Of a stretch of DNA of 64,000 nucleotides, positions 34,903 to 43,974 are shown piece by piece. Every line of letters begins with the position of its first letter. The stretch's first letter is position 1. The translations under genes were made by a program, and so were the position numbers. The DNA is from Thermanaerovibrio velox DSM 12556. Its GTDB lineage: Bacteria > Synergistota > Synergistia > Synergistales > Synergistaceae. The notes beneath the pieces were generated by a model. It was given only the letters and a program-made list of their open reading frames with translations, was not told the origin of the DNA and ran no database searches. The DNA lies in contig NZ_CM001377.1 of NCBI RefSeq assembly GCF_000237825.1, positions 868,001 through 932,000 of the forward strand, read 5' to 3'.

Positions 34903-35704
34903 AAGATCAACGTCTAATAGAAAAAATCTAAAGCCCCTTTGGAGGATCGTCTTACTGGCTTTACTGGTCGGTATTCTCTGGGGAGTCGAGTCTAATATAA
35001 ACCTTATGCGGATGCTGGGAGTGACTGTGGTTCCCCCTGGCTTGTTGCCTGAGGAGGCGGTTTGGTCGATTCTCACCCCTACAGAGCGGCGTTTTTGGCC
35101 CCTAGCGGCGTTCCGAAGCGAAGAAATCGCTGAAAGACTTGAATCTAGAGTCCCGGTGTCCGCGGAGGTATCCATAGCGAATTGGGGTTGGTTAAGGTTT
35201 CGAGTATCTCCGTTGCATCCGAGGGCGATGGTCATGTGGAAGGGAAGGTTTTGGCTGTGGGCTAGTGAGGGAAAGGTTTGGCCTGCATCGTTGCCTCAAA
35301 ACGTTACCGTGAAGGGAATGGTCTACCCCTCAGGACCTGTGGTCTACTGGGATACCTCGATGGATCCTCTCTTTGAAGGAGCATCGGTCAACAGAGAAGT
35401 TATGCCATCGAATGTTCCTTTGGTTAAAATTATGAATATATTGGATGTTATAAGGAGTATAAGGGTGTCTGATGCTGGTCTTAAGGGGCTTAAGGTGTTG
35501 CGTGGAGACGAATCTCCTATTGGGATAGCCATATATGTATCTGGTGATGCGGAGACCATGAGGGTAATGTTCCCCATAAAGGATGAGGCTGGGGCAGAGA
35601 GGATTTTTCGGGTGCTCAAAATATTGAAGGAAAAGGGTGCCATTTCAGGGGATCAGATGTTGGTAGATTGCACTTATAAGGATAAAATTATACTGAGGAA
35701 GTAG
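34877..35704 (+). CDS. ftsQ: FtsQ/DivIB-like cell division protein
   Basis: A 275-residue bitopic protein. A basic cytoplasmic N-terminus (about 1-20) and one membrane helix (about 22-40) are followed by an extracytoplasmic region. A POTRA-like segment (EIAERLESRVPVSAEVSIAN) and PRAMVMWKGRFWLWASEGKVWPA (parts quoted) match the beta-domain that binds FtsB/FtsL. It overlaps murB by 26 bases. The family is divergent; topology, the POTRA-like stretch and position before ftsA decide the call. Confidence 0.82.
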   Translation: MVHRRPRVRRSTSNRKNLKPLWRIVLLALLVGILWGVESNINLMRMLGVTVVPPGLLPEEAVWSILTPTERRFWPLAAFRSEEIAERLESRVPVSAEVSIANWGWLRFRVSPLHPRAMVMWKGRFWLWASEGKVWPASLPQNVTVKGMVYPSGPVVYWDTSMDPLFEGASVNREVMPSNVPLVKIMNILDVIRSIRVSDAGLKGLKVLRGDESPIGIAIYVSGDAETMRVMFPIKDEAGAERIFRVLKILKEKGAISGDQMLVDCTYKDKIILRK

Positions 35705-35759
35705 GAAAGCAACCAACATCATATTAATAAAAAATCAAGTTTTATCGGGGGGGCTTCTC

Positions 35760-37103
35760 TTGTTTAAAAGGATATCTACCTCCGCCGCTCATGGCGATCC
35801 AGATTTGTTGGTGGGTCTCGACTTGGGGACCACCAAGGTGTCTGTCGTTGTTGCCGAGCGGGAGAGCCGGACGGGGGAGGCTCAGATAATAGGGATAGGC
35901 CATGCCCCTTCCAGTGGGATTCGAAAGGGATTAATAGTCAACCTTGATCAAGCAGTTCGATCGGTGCAAAGCGCGATTTGCGATGCTGAGAACATGGTAG
36001 GCCTTGAGTTAAAGGAGGTCACCGTGGCATTCAGCGGGAGCGAGGTAAAAAGCATAAGGTCCAAGGGCATGGTTTCATTGGGTAGATCCCCGAGGCCTGT
36101 CATGCAGCTTGATGTAGAGCGAGTTATCGAGGCCGCACAAACGGAGGTATCCGTTCCGCAGAATCAGAGTATTCTCCATGCCATACCGGTAGAGTATTTT
36201 CTTGATGGCCATGGTGGTATTGACGATCCCTCGGGAATGACCGGGATGAGGCTAGAGATAGATCTTCAGTCCGTCATAGTTCCAACCGCAGTGTTGCAGA
36301 ATGTTCTTAACTGTGTAGAGAGGGCGGGGCTTGAGGTTAACGGCTTGGTTATAAAGCCGTTGGCGTCAGCCTTGGGAATGCTTTCCAAGGAGGAATCCAT
36401 GGCTGGGGCTGTGGCTGTGGACGTGGGGGGCGGTACAACGGGGGTTGCGGTCTTCTCCGACGGGCGTCCCAAGCATTTGGCGGTCATACCAGTTGGAGGA
36501 GATCACATCACTAACGACGTGGCCTCGGTGTTGAAGATGCCATTAAGCAAGGCAGAGGAGATAAAGAAAGAAGTATCCCTTTTCGAGGGAGCGGAGTCTG
36601 CAGAGGATGTTCTAGAGTTTGATGTTAGGGGCAGGAGCTACTCATGTAGGGTCGTTGATGTGGTGGAAGTTATCCGATGCAGGCTTGAGGAACTATACTC
36701 TGTCCTGATAAGGAGGGAGATATCGGACCTCAGCCCATCAATGATGTCTGCTGGGGTAGTCATGTGTGGAGGCGTTGCAAAGACTTCCGACATAGAGGTG
36801 TTAGTTAGCGAGCTCCTTGACATGCCTGCTAGGGTTTCCTTGCCCTTAGATCATGACAGGATGCCTCCCAGTAGGAACGGTGTGGAGTTCGTGTCTGCCG
36901 CAGGAATAATTAGATATATGATAGAGAGGGAGCGCAATCCATTCCGGTTCATGGAGCCTCACTTGGATTCCATAAGACGACAAGGTCATGGACGGGGTAT
37001 CATGGAGGAGCCGCGTCCTAGGGTTAATCCTAGGGTTTCCTCCGGAGGAGGATTGGGTGATCTTTGGGAGAAGATACGGAGATATGTGGATGAGCTTTTT
37101 TAA
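35760..37103 (+). CDS. ftsA: cell division protein FtsA
   Basis: The 447-residue actin-like protein tethers FtsZ to the membrane. LLVGLDLGTTKVSVVVAE is phosphate loop 1, AVDVGGGTTGVAVFSDG is phosphate loop 2, and VVMCGGVAKTSDIEVL the adenosine motif. The C-terminus LGDLWEKIRRYVDELF is the amphipathic membrane-targeting helix. The TTG start follows a ggggggg SD. A 55-base AT-rich gap separates it from ftsQ. Confidence 0.96.
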   Translation: MFKRISTSAAHGDPDLLVGLDLGTTKVSVVVAERESRTGEAQIIGIGHAPSSGIRKGLIVNLDQAVRSVQSAICDAENMVGLELKEVTVAFSGSEVKSIRSKGMVSLGRSPRPVMQLDVERVIEAAQTEVSVPQNQSILHAIPVEYFLDGHGGIDDPSGMTGMRLEIDLQSVIVPTAVLQNVLNCVERAGLEVNGLVIKPLASALGMLSKEESMAGAVAVDVGGGTTGVAVFSDGRPKHLAVIPVGGDHITNDVASVLKMPLSKAEEIKKEVSLFEGAESAEDVLEFDVRGRSYSCRVVDVVEVIRCRLEELYSVLIRREISDLSPSMMSAGVVMCGGVAKTSDIEVLVSELLDMPARVSLPLDHDRMPPSRNGVEFVSAAGIIRYMIERERNPFRFMEPHLDSIRRQGHGRGIMEEPRPRVNPRVSSGGGLGDLWEKIRRYVDELF

Positions 37104-37174
37104 TCCTTTAGCTCGCTTGTAGTGTATTACCGCCGAAGGTGGCCATATTGAAATGCTTAGGGGGATTTGCAGAC

Positions 37175-38371
37175 ATGGCGGAGCTTCTTCAGATAGACCG
37201 GTCTGGTAGAGCCTACAGGGAAGTTATAAAAGTGGTTGGGGTAGGCGGTGGTGGAAACAACGCCTTGAATCACATAATAAGGAGCGGGATAAAGGGAGTT
37301 GAGTTTATATCCGCTAACACTGACGTGGCTCATATGGAGCTCTCAGAAGCGGACGTCAAAATAATCCTTGGCAAGGAGTTGACTAGGGGCCTGGGGGCAG
37401 GAGCTAATCCCGAGATAGGTCAGAAAGCCGCACTTGAGTCCAGGGATGAGATCAGGGCCGCCATAGAGGGTGCGGATATGGTCTTTATAACCGCCGGCAT
37501 GGGGGGGGGTACCGGTACTGGGGCTTCTCCTGTGATAGCCAACATAGCCAGGGAGAGCGGAGCCTTGGTCGTGGCAGTGGTGACAAAGCCCTTCATGTTT
37601 GAGGGTAAGCGTAGGATAAGCCAGGCATTGGGTGGGATAGAGCGTCTAAAGGAACAGGTGGATGCCCTAATAGTGATACCTAATGACAGGTTGCTCCAGT
37701 TGGCCGATAAGAAGACCGCCCTCACTGAAGCCTTTAAGCTGGCGGATGAAGTGCTTCGCCAGGCGGTTGACGGGGTCACCAGTTTGATATTAAAACCGGG
37801 GCTTGTCAACGTTGACTTTGCGGACCTTAAAACTGTCATGAGCAACGCCGGATCTGCAATAATGGGAATAGGTGAGGCTCAAGGTGAGAACCGCGCTGCC
37901 GTTGCCGCGAGAAACGCGATAAACAGCCCGCTTATGGAGGCCCCAATAAAGGGTGCCAAGGGAGTGCTGTTTAATGTCATAGGCGGTACCAGTGTCACTC
38001 TTCATGAGGCTTTGGAGGTTTCTGAGGTCATAAGGGAGTTCACCGATGATGATGCGCAGATAATATGGGGTGCCGTCCTGGAGCCTAGCTTAGAGGATAA
38101 ACTCCAGGTGATAGCCATTGCCACGGGTTTCTCTCAGATGGCCCCTAATGAGTCTAAGGTCTCGAGCTTTACAGGAGCAGCAAAACCATCCAGCCAATCC
38201 AAAGGAATGTGGGCCCCCGATAAGTTAAAGGCCAAGGCTCAACTCGAGGAGACCGAGGTCCGCCCGATGGGGCATCCCTCGGGAGCTGAGGAGGATTTGT
38301 TCAGGGGTAGTGGTGTCCCTACCGATGACCTGGATCTTCCGGCTTTTAAGCGCAGGAGGGGGCATCTTTAA
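37175..38371 (+). CDS. ftsZ: cell division GTPase FtsZ
   Basis: The 398-residue tubulin homologue forms the Z-ring. [10 protein letters not shown] is the N-terminal loop and GGGTGTG, at residues 110-116, is the tubulin signature. [11 protein letters not shown] (T7 region) and a variable linker of about 50 residues follow. The C-terminal peptide [14 protein letters not shown] binds FtsA. The ATG at 37175 has ggggga ten bases upstream; a GTG at 37139 would add 12 residues. Confidence 0.97.
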   Translation: MAELLQIDRSGRAYREVIKVVGVGGGGNNALNHIIRSGIKGVEFISANTDVAHMELSEADVKIILGKELTRGLGAGANPEIGQKAALESRDEIRAAIEGADMVFITAGMGGGTGTGASPVIANIARESGALVVAVVTKPFMFEGKRRISQALGGIERLKEQVDALIVIPNDRLLQLADKKTALTEAFKLADEVLRQAVDGVTSLILKPGLVNVDFADLKTVMSNAGSAIMGIGEAQGENRAAVAARNAINSPLMEAPIKGAKGVLFNVIGGTSVTLHEALEVSEVIREFTDDDAQIIWGAVLEPSLEDKLQVIAIATGFSQMAPNESKVSSFTGAAKPSSQSKGMWAPDKLKAKAQLEETEVRPMGHPSGAEEDLFRGSGVPTDDLDLPAFKRRRGHL

Positions 38372-38399
38372 CACTTAGGAAGGAAGAAGAGGGAAGCTT

Positions 38400-39926
38400 T
38401 TGGGTAAAAAAGATTCTAAAAAAAGTGCTTCCCGGAGCGGAGACAGTGGTTCCTGCTGGGGTAGCTGGTCTTCGTTTCGGGAGGCTGAGGTTTGGACTCA
38501 GGAGCTTCCCAAGGGCGGGGCTCCACGTTGGGCTTTGCTTTACCCTGGAGAGTATGGTATTGGAAGTGCCAGCTTGGGTTTTCATCACGTTTATAGAAGG
38601 CTGCGTAGAATGGGGGTTGGGGTTGAGAGGTTTTTCATAGGCCCCGGCCCTGTTTATCGTTCCGTTGATTCGGATGTTCACCTTCGTAATTTCCCCATTG
38701 TGACCGCTACCATATCCTATGAAAACGAAGTCTTATCGTTTACCCGATGGCTTGAGGAGGGGGCAATCCCGCCCTTAAGGGCAGACAGGAGGGATCCCTT
38801 TCTGCCAATTGTAGGTGCTGGTGGGGCATTGACCTACATTAACCCGTTTGCGTTATACCAGATTTGTGACTTTATCGTGCTAGGTGACGCAGAGGTTTCG
38901 TTACAACAGGTGGTCAACGTCCTTCGCGAAAGCCATAGTAAGGATGATGCCCTTAAAGAACTTGCATCCCTCCCGTACGTTCTGGTCCCATCTCTTCTTG
39001 ATCTTCACCGCCCCCAAGGAGTCGGTAAGATCTCTGAACTAAGTCAAGAGGATTCTATAAGTTCTTGGGTCACCAAGAAGAGTCTTTTCGAATCTTCACT
39101 CCTTTTGGAGTTACAGAGGGGATGTAGACGGGCCTGCAGGTTTTGCACGTTAACTTATTGTTTTTCGCCGATGCGGCGCCTTCCTCTCCATGATGCTAAA
39201 TTTTTGATAGACCACATAAAATCCAAGGTTCCATTCGAAAGGGTGGGGTTGATAACTCCGGAGGCAGGGGATTACCCAGAGATAAGGCCATTGATAGAAA
39301 CAATCCTTGCCCTTGGTAAGGGCATCTCCTTTGCCTCCCTTCGACTGGACTCTATGGACAGTTTTATGATAAAAGCATTAAAGTATAGTGGTGGTAAATC
39401 TATAACCCTGGCTCCCGAGGCAGGGACGTTCAGGCTTAGGTCTCTATGTGGAAAGATTTTTACCGATGATATGATAATGGAAAAGGCAGCGATGGCTGCT
39501 TCATCGGGCATATCAAAAGTGAAGCTATATTTCATGATTGGTCTTCCAGGCGAGACAGATGATGACTTGAGCGGCATAGGGGAGCTTTGTGGAAGCATAA
39601 TCTCTAAGACAGGGCTCAGCGTTGTGGCATCGGTAAATGCATTTGTCCCCAAGCCGTTAACTCCATGGTGGGAAGCGGATTTTTTAGATAAGAAGGAATA
39701 TGATCGCAGGGTAGCGCTTATAAAAAAGACATCTATTGCCTTTTGTGGCAGGAGAAAGCTAGAGCTTAGGTTTAATGGCTATAGGGAGGCCGCCATCGAG
39801 AACCGCCTGGCTTGGTCATTACCAGAGGGACCATTAATAACGCAGGAAGATCTAGACGCTAGTGTAGGCAAAAAGAAGCAAGTCCTAAGAATGCTTGCCG
39901 AGATAGGGATTGCTAGCCCTGTTTAG
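38400..39926 (+). CDS. radical SAM protein with B12-binding-like N-terminal domain
   Basis: A 508-residue protein. The N-terminal part (about 30-210) resembles the cobalamin-binding-like domain that precedes many radical SAM enzymes (YPGEYGIGSASLGFHHVY; AGGALTYINPF; VLGDAE). The radical SAM core starts with LELQRGCRRACRFCTLTY, a CxxxCxxC cluster, and continues with PEAGDYPEI and APEAGTFRLR. This architecture is common in TIGR03960-like proteins of unknown substrate. It lies right after ftsZ in the same direction (28-base gap). The TTG start is not well supported by an SD. Confidence 0.8.
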   Translation: MGKKDSKKSASRSGDSGSCWGSWSSFREAEVWTQELPKGGAPRWALLYPGEYGIGSASLGFHHVYRRLRRMGVGVERFFIGPGPVYRSVDSDVHLRNFPIVTATISYENEVLSFTRWLEEGAIPPLRADRRDPFLPIVGAGGALTYINPFALYQICDFIVLGDAEVSLQQVVNVLRESHSKDDALKELASLPYVLVPSLLDLHRPQGVGKISELSQEDSISSWVTKKSLFESSLLLELQRGCRRACRFCTLTYCFSPMRRLPLHDAKFLIDHIKSKVPFERVGLITPEAGDYPEIRPLIETILALGKGISFASLRLDSMDSFMIKALKYSGGKSITLAPEAGTFRLRSLCGKIFTDDMIMEKAAMAASSGISKVKLYFMIGLPGETDDDLSGIGELCGSIISKTGLSVVASVNAFVPKPLTPWWEADFLDKKEYDRRVALIKKTSIAFCGRRKLELRFNGYREAAIENRLAWSLPEGPLITQEDLDASVGKKKQVLRMLAEIGIASPV

Positions 39927-39959
39927 CCTTTTTATCTTTTGCGGATGGGGGATGATAAA

Positions 39960-40871
39960 GTGGGATACCGGCTTACTAGAAACTACAAAAAGCGAAATCA
40001 AGGTGGGTTGGCCACAAAGATAGTGATAGCTTTTACCGCTTTAGTTGCACTTGGAATATTGATTTCTGGGGTGAAATACTTTGCAACTCAGTGGTTACCT
40101 AGCGATAACTACCAGTCCGATCAACGGTATGAACAGGAAGTTCCACCCCAGGTAGACCTTAATGGTGACTTATCAACCAAAGGTAATGAATCGCGGGGCT
40201 ATGATGAAGGGGTACAAAATCTCGCTACCCCACTGCCCAATGTTGCAAAAGCCAAACCTTCTAGTTCCGTGTCGTCGCCGGTAAGTACGGAATCAAGCTC
40301 TAAGTCAAATTATGACAAGGTTAAGGGCAAGCCTAAAGCGTCAACCGCCATTCAGCTGGCTTCACCGGTGGAAGAGACATCCAAAACCCAGCTGAAAACA
40401 CCCCCTAAAGCTAAAGTATCGCCAACTTCGTCAGAGGAAAAGGCTAAAGAAGAAAAAGCAAAAAAGGAAAAGAATACGTCTCAAGAGAGAACTCAAGAAG
40501 GCAGCCCTAAGGCATCTGAGCCTACTAAAACATTACCATCTAAATCTTCACCTAAGGAGAGCACAAGCACGACCGAAAGGGCTGGTGGTTCTGGTTCGTC
40601 CGGTCATAGCCAGAAGGAAGGTTCCAACAATACTTTTATGGTTCAGGTGGGGGCTTTCTCATCGTTAGACGGAGCTAAGGCGCTCCTGGAAAAATTGAAG
40701 AAAGACGGGGTGGAAGCCACGTTGCAGGAGGCCAGCGTATCGGATAAAAAGTTCTTCCGGGTAAGGGTTCCTGTGGAGGGGGACCGTTCAAAGGCGGACG
40801 AGGAGGCCTCCAGGCTTGCGAAGATGGGCTATCCTACTCAGGTTATACCGCCTAAGGGGGAGACAAAATAA
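39960..40871 (+). CDS. SPOR-domain membrane protein
   Basis: A roughly 303-residue bitopic protein. A basic N-terminus and one membrane helix (about 20-38) precede a 170-residue low-complexity linker rich in Ser, Lys, Thr and Pro. The C-terminal SPOR domain (TFMVQVGAFSSLDGAKALLE to QVIPPKG, last ~75 residues) binds denuded septal glycan. It probably sits at the division site, like FtsN-type proteins, which fits its place after ftsZ. A GTG at 39960 has ggggga upstream; a TTG/ATG pair at 39939-39945 is an alternative. The linker region is more AT-rich than its neighbours. Confidence 0.82.
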   Translation: MGYRLTRNYKKRNQGGLATKIVIAFTALVALGILISGVKYFATQWLPSDNYQSDQRYEQEVPPQVDLNGDLSTKGNESRGYDEGVQNLATPLPNVAKAKPSSSVSSPVSTESSSKSNYDKVKGKPKASTAIQLASPVEETSKTQLKTPPKAKVSPTSSEEKAKEEKAKKEKNTSQERTQEGSPKASEPTKTLPSKSSPKESTSTTERAGGSGSSGHSQKEGSNNTFMVQVGAFSSLDGAKALLEKLKKDGVEATLQEASVSDKKFFRVRVPVEGDRSKADEEASRLAKMGYPTQVIPPKGETK

Positions 40872-42091
40872 TGTGCCCCATAGGTTCGCTAATGGATAGG
40901 CAAGACGCAGTGCATGCCATGGTAAGTGCAGCTAAACTTGAGGTCCCGGTTGAAGATGTACCGCTTGGAAAATCTACTAATCGAATACTAGGTTGTGATG
41001 TCCGTTGTAAGTTGGATCTGCCCCCTTTTGATAGGAGCCTTAGAGACGGTTATGCGGTAAGGTCCGATGACCTTATGGGGGCATCCTCCGGGTCGCCTTC
41101 CTTCCTTAACGTGGTGGGTGAGGTGCCTGTTGGTGGGGTTCCAGACTTCAAGATCCCTCAACAGGGAGCAGCGGTTATACATACCGGGGGTATGCTGCCA
41201 GATGGTGCGGACTGTGTGGCGATGCTAGAAGACACGTCATTGGTTGGTTCCATTCTGGAAGTTCGCAGGGCCCTCCAGAGGGGTGAAAACGTGGTGTTCA
41301 AGGGGGAGGAGGCCCCTGCTGGTTCTGTCGTGCTTGGGAGGGGGACGCTGCTCTCTGAAGCCCACGTGGGGCTCCTCGCTTCTCAGGGTATCAAGGATGT
41401 CCCGTGTCTTGGGTTAAGGTCTTGTGTGTTTAGTAGCGGTGATGAGATAAAACCAGTTGGAGAGGCAATTCCATACGGTATGCTTTATGATGTAAACGGA
41501 TGGTTTATCTGTTCAGCCTTGAGCCGCATAGGCATCGAATCTTCTTACGGTGGGATACTCGAGGACAGAGCCGTTAACATAAGGGAAAAGATCCGAGATG
41601 CCATGGAATGGGCTCATGTGATCATCATTAGTGGAGGATCCTCGATAAGCGTAAGAGATCACTTGGAAGAGGTATTTTCAACGTTTGATCATCCTGGTTT
41701 GATAGTTAGAGGCATCAACGTTCAGCCTGGCAAACCACTGTTGGGAGCGGTAACTGGATCTCCTGCACGAGTAGTCCTTGGCCTGCCGGGACATCCCTTG
41801 TCCTGTGCAACGTCTTTTTACACCTTTGTTACTCCTATGCTTGAAATGATGTTTGGGGGCAGCGGATGGAACGTGAAAACCCTGAAGATCTCCCTTGCTG
41901 AGGATTTACCAGCCAGGTCTGGGATTGAGGAGTTCGTCCCCGGTAAGATATGTGATGATGGTGTTGTACCTATTTTTTCAGCCTCCAGTTACAGCGGTGT
42001 CCTTGCAAATTGTGACGGTCTCATAAGGGTTCCTAAGGACAGGGAGACCCTTCGTAGAAGGGAGACGGTTGACCTTTGGATGATTCGATGA
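40871..42091 (+). CDS. moeA: molybdopterin molybdotransferase MoeA
   Basis: A 406-residue enzyme that inserts molybdate into adenylated molybdopterin. PFDRSLRDGYAV is the N-terminal dimer/active-site segment and VVLGLPGHPLSCATSFYTFV the conserved C-terminal block; SGGSSISVRDHL lies between. The ATG overlaps the upstream stop (TAATG), and gggggag lies eight bases upstream. It is followed by a second, fused MoeA. Confidence 0.93.
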   Translation: MCPIGSLMDRQDAVHAMVSAAKLEVPVEDVPLGKSTNRILGCDVRCKLDLPPFDRSLRDGYAVRSDDLMGASSGSPSFLNVVGEVPVGGVPDFKIPQQGAAVIHTGGMLPDGADCVAMLEDTSLVGSILEVRRALQRGENVVFKGEEAPAGSVVLGRGTLLSEAHVGLLASQGIKDVPCLGLRSCVFSSGDEIKPVGEAIPYGMLYDVNGWFICSALSRIGIESSYGGILEDRAVNIREKIRDAMEWAHVIIISGGSSISVRDHLEEVFSTFDHPGLIVRGINVQPGKPLLGAVTGSPARVVLGLPGHPLSCATSFYTFVTPMLEMMFGGSGWNVKTLKISLAEDLPARSGIEEFVPGKICDDGVVPIFSASSYSGVLANCDGLIRVPKDRETLRRRETVDLWMIR

Positions 42092-43974
42092 GGAGCAGGG
42101 AGCATATATCAAGAGAGGAAGCTTTGATGATGTTAATGGCCCATTTCTCCCCTATGGGGGTGAAAAAGGTGCCTACCCGTTCATCGGTTGGATTGATACT
42201 GGGGGAAAACGTCTTTGCCCGCTTGAACATACCCAATTCCGTGGTTTCTGCGGTGGACGGATATGCGGTGCTTTCGGAATCTACCGCCAACGCTAGCCCA
42301 CAAAGGCCTGTGGTACTTGAAAAACAAGGGTATGTTTGGGTCAATACCGGATCCATGGTGCCACCGCCTTTTGATTCCGTGGTAATGGTGGAGGATGTCT
42401 CCCGCTGGGATGATGGGACCGTGGTGGTTTATAGGGCGTCACCCAAGGGGCAGAACCTTAGATACCTTGGGGAAGATGTGATGTCTAACCAGCTTTTGGC
42501 CTTTGAGGGAGATCAGATAACTCCTCAGCTGGCCTCCCTTCTAATAAGCGCTGGTGTTTTGGAGTTAAAAGCTATACCAAAGCCGAGGATATTATTTATA
42601 CCCACAGGGGAAGAGATAGTAGGCGATGATGCGTTAATTAATGGCATTATGAAACCAGGTGATGTTCTAGAGAGCAACTCAATATTGGTTACCGGGTATC
42701 TTGAAAGATGCGGCTACCGAGTGGATGTTCACAGCTCTATCCTGTCCGATAACGTTGATGAGCTTAGAGGTGTGCTTAAAAGGGCCGTAATGGATGATTA
42801 TCATGTGATATTGATATCTGGTGGTTCCGCTAAGGGCCTAAGAGATGTGTCGGCGGAGGCCCTAAAGGATGGGCTTCTGTTCCGTTGGCTGCTTATGAAG
42901 CCTGGGCGACCTGCCATAGGGGCTTCCTTTGATGGATGTCCGGTCATTGTGTTGCCAGGGTTCCCCTCATCCTCATTAGTAGTGCTTCTCACTGTCGTAG
43001 TGCCTTTCCTTAATCATCTGTCCGGCAAGCCGCCGATGACCTACTTTGAGTCCCTTGACATTGAACCTTGGGAGACCCAGTTACTTCATCGCATGTCCTC
43101 ATCTCCGGGCATGGAGGAGTGGGTCAAGGCTAAGGTGGTGAAGATGGGGGATCAAGCCTTGCTTTGGCCCCTTGGCGGCGGTTCAAGTTCCTTGTTCTCC
43201 CTTGGGGAGGCAGACGGATTGGCTTGCATACCAAGTAGTTCCGTTGAGCTTGATAAGGGAGATAAGGTACGGTTCTATCCGCTCGTTCATCTCGACCTCG
43301 CCAGGCGTTGCCTATTACAGGGGTCTGATGATCCGGCCCTGCAAATGCTTGCTGCGATTGCTAAGGGAAAGGGCGGAGAAGTTGTGGTTAAGAGGACTGG
43401 TAGCATGGGAGGGGTATTGGCCCTCGCAAGAGGGGAGGCTCATGCCGCTACCTGTCACATTTTGGACCCTGACACTGGTATTTACAACGATCCGCTGATA
43501 AAGAGACTTGACCCCCACGGGTTGTGGTGTAGAACGATACTTTTCTATCGGGAGCAAGGGTTTATTCTGGCAAGGGGCAATCCTAGGGGTGTGAAGGGCA
43601 TCAGAGATCTGGTTAGAGATGACATAAGGATAGTTAACAGGCAGCCTGGTGCTGGGACCAGGATACTTCTTGACCATCTCCTTGAGAAGGATGGCATCTC
43701 GAGGGACGGAGTCAAGGGATATAACGATCTTTGTGTCTCTCACTTGGATGCTGCTGCCAGAGTCCTTGCAGGTGCTGCTGATGTGGCTTTGGGGGTGAAA
43801 AGTGCGGCTGATGCTCTGGGATTGGATTTCATCCCCATAGCGGAGGAGCCGTATGAACTGGTGTATCATTCGGCCTATTTGGATCATCCTGGGATAATGG
43901 CGCTTATGGAGGCTGCGTTGGATCCCAAGTGGCGTTCGATTGTTGATAGAATGGGGGGGTATAGGTGGCCCTGA
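42076..43974 (+). CDS. MoeA fused to a C-terminal periplasmic-binding-protein-like domain
   Basis: A 632-residue two-part protein. Residues about 10-405 are a second MoeA paralogue (NIPNSVVSAVDGYAV, SGGSAKGLRDVSAE, LPGFPSSSLVVLL). From about residue 412 it becomes a PBP/LysR-substrate-binding-like domain (GSDDPALQMLAAI, GSMGGVLALARGEAHAA, IVNRQPGAGTRILLD, LGVKSAADALGLDFIPI). Fusions of this kind occur in anaerobes and archaea, and the binding domain may sense or hand over molybdate or tungstate; that role is inference. No signal peptide is present, so the domain is cytoplasmic. It overlaps moeA by 16 bases; an ATG at 42088 overlapping the moeA stop is an alternative start. Confidence 0.85.
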   Translation: MDDSMRSREHISREEALMMLMAHFSPMGVKKVPTRSSVGLILGENVFARLNIPNSVVSAVDGYAVLSESTANASPQRPVVLEKQGYVWVNTGSMVPPPFDSVVMVEDVSRWDDGTVVVYRASPKGQNLRYLGEDVMSNQLLAFEGDQITPQLASLLISAGVLELKAIPKPRILFIPTGEEIVGDDALINGIMKPGDVLESNSILVTGYLERCGYRVDVHSSILSDNVDELRGVLKRAVMDDYHVILISGGSAKGLRDVSAEALKDGLLFRWLLMKPGRPAIGASFDGCPVIVLPGFPSSSLVVLLTVVVPFLNHLSGKPPMTYFESLDIEPWETQLLHRMSSSPGMEEWVKAKVVKMGDQALLWPLGGGSSSLFSLGEADGLACIPSSSVELDKGDKVRFYPLVHLDLARRCLLQGSDDPALQMLAAIAKGKGGEVVVKRTGSMGGVLALARGEAHAATCHILDPDTGIYNDPLIKRLDPHGLWCRTILFYREQGFILARGNPRGVKGIRDLVRDDIRIVNRQPGAGTRILLDHLLEKDGISRDGVKGYNDLCVSHLDAAARVLAGAADVALGVKSAADALGLDFIPIAEEPYELVYHSAYLDHPGIMALMEAALDPKWRSIVDRMGGYRWP

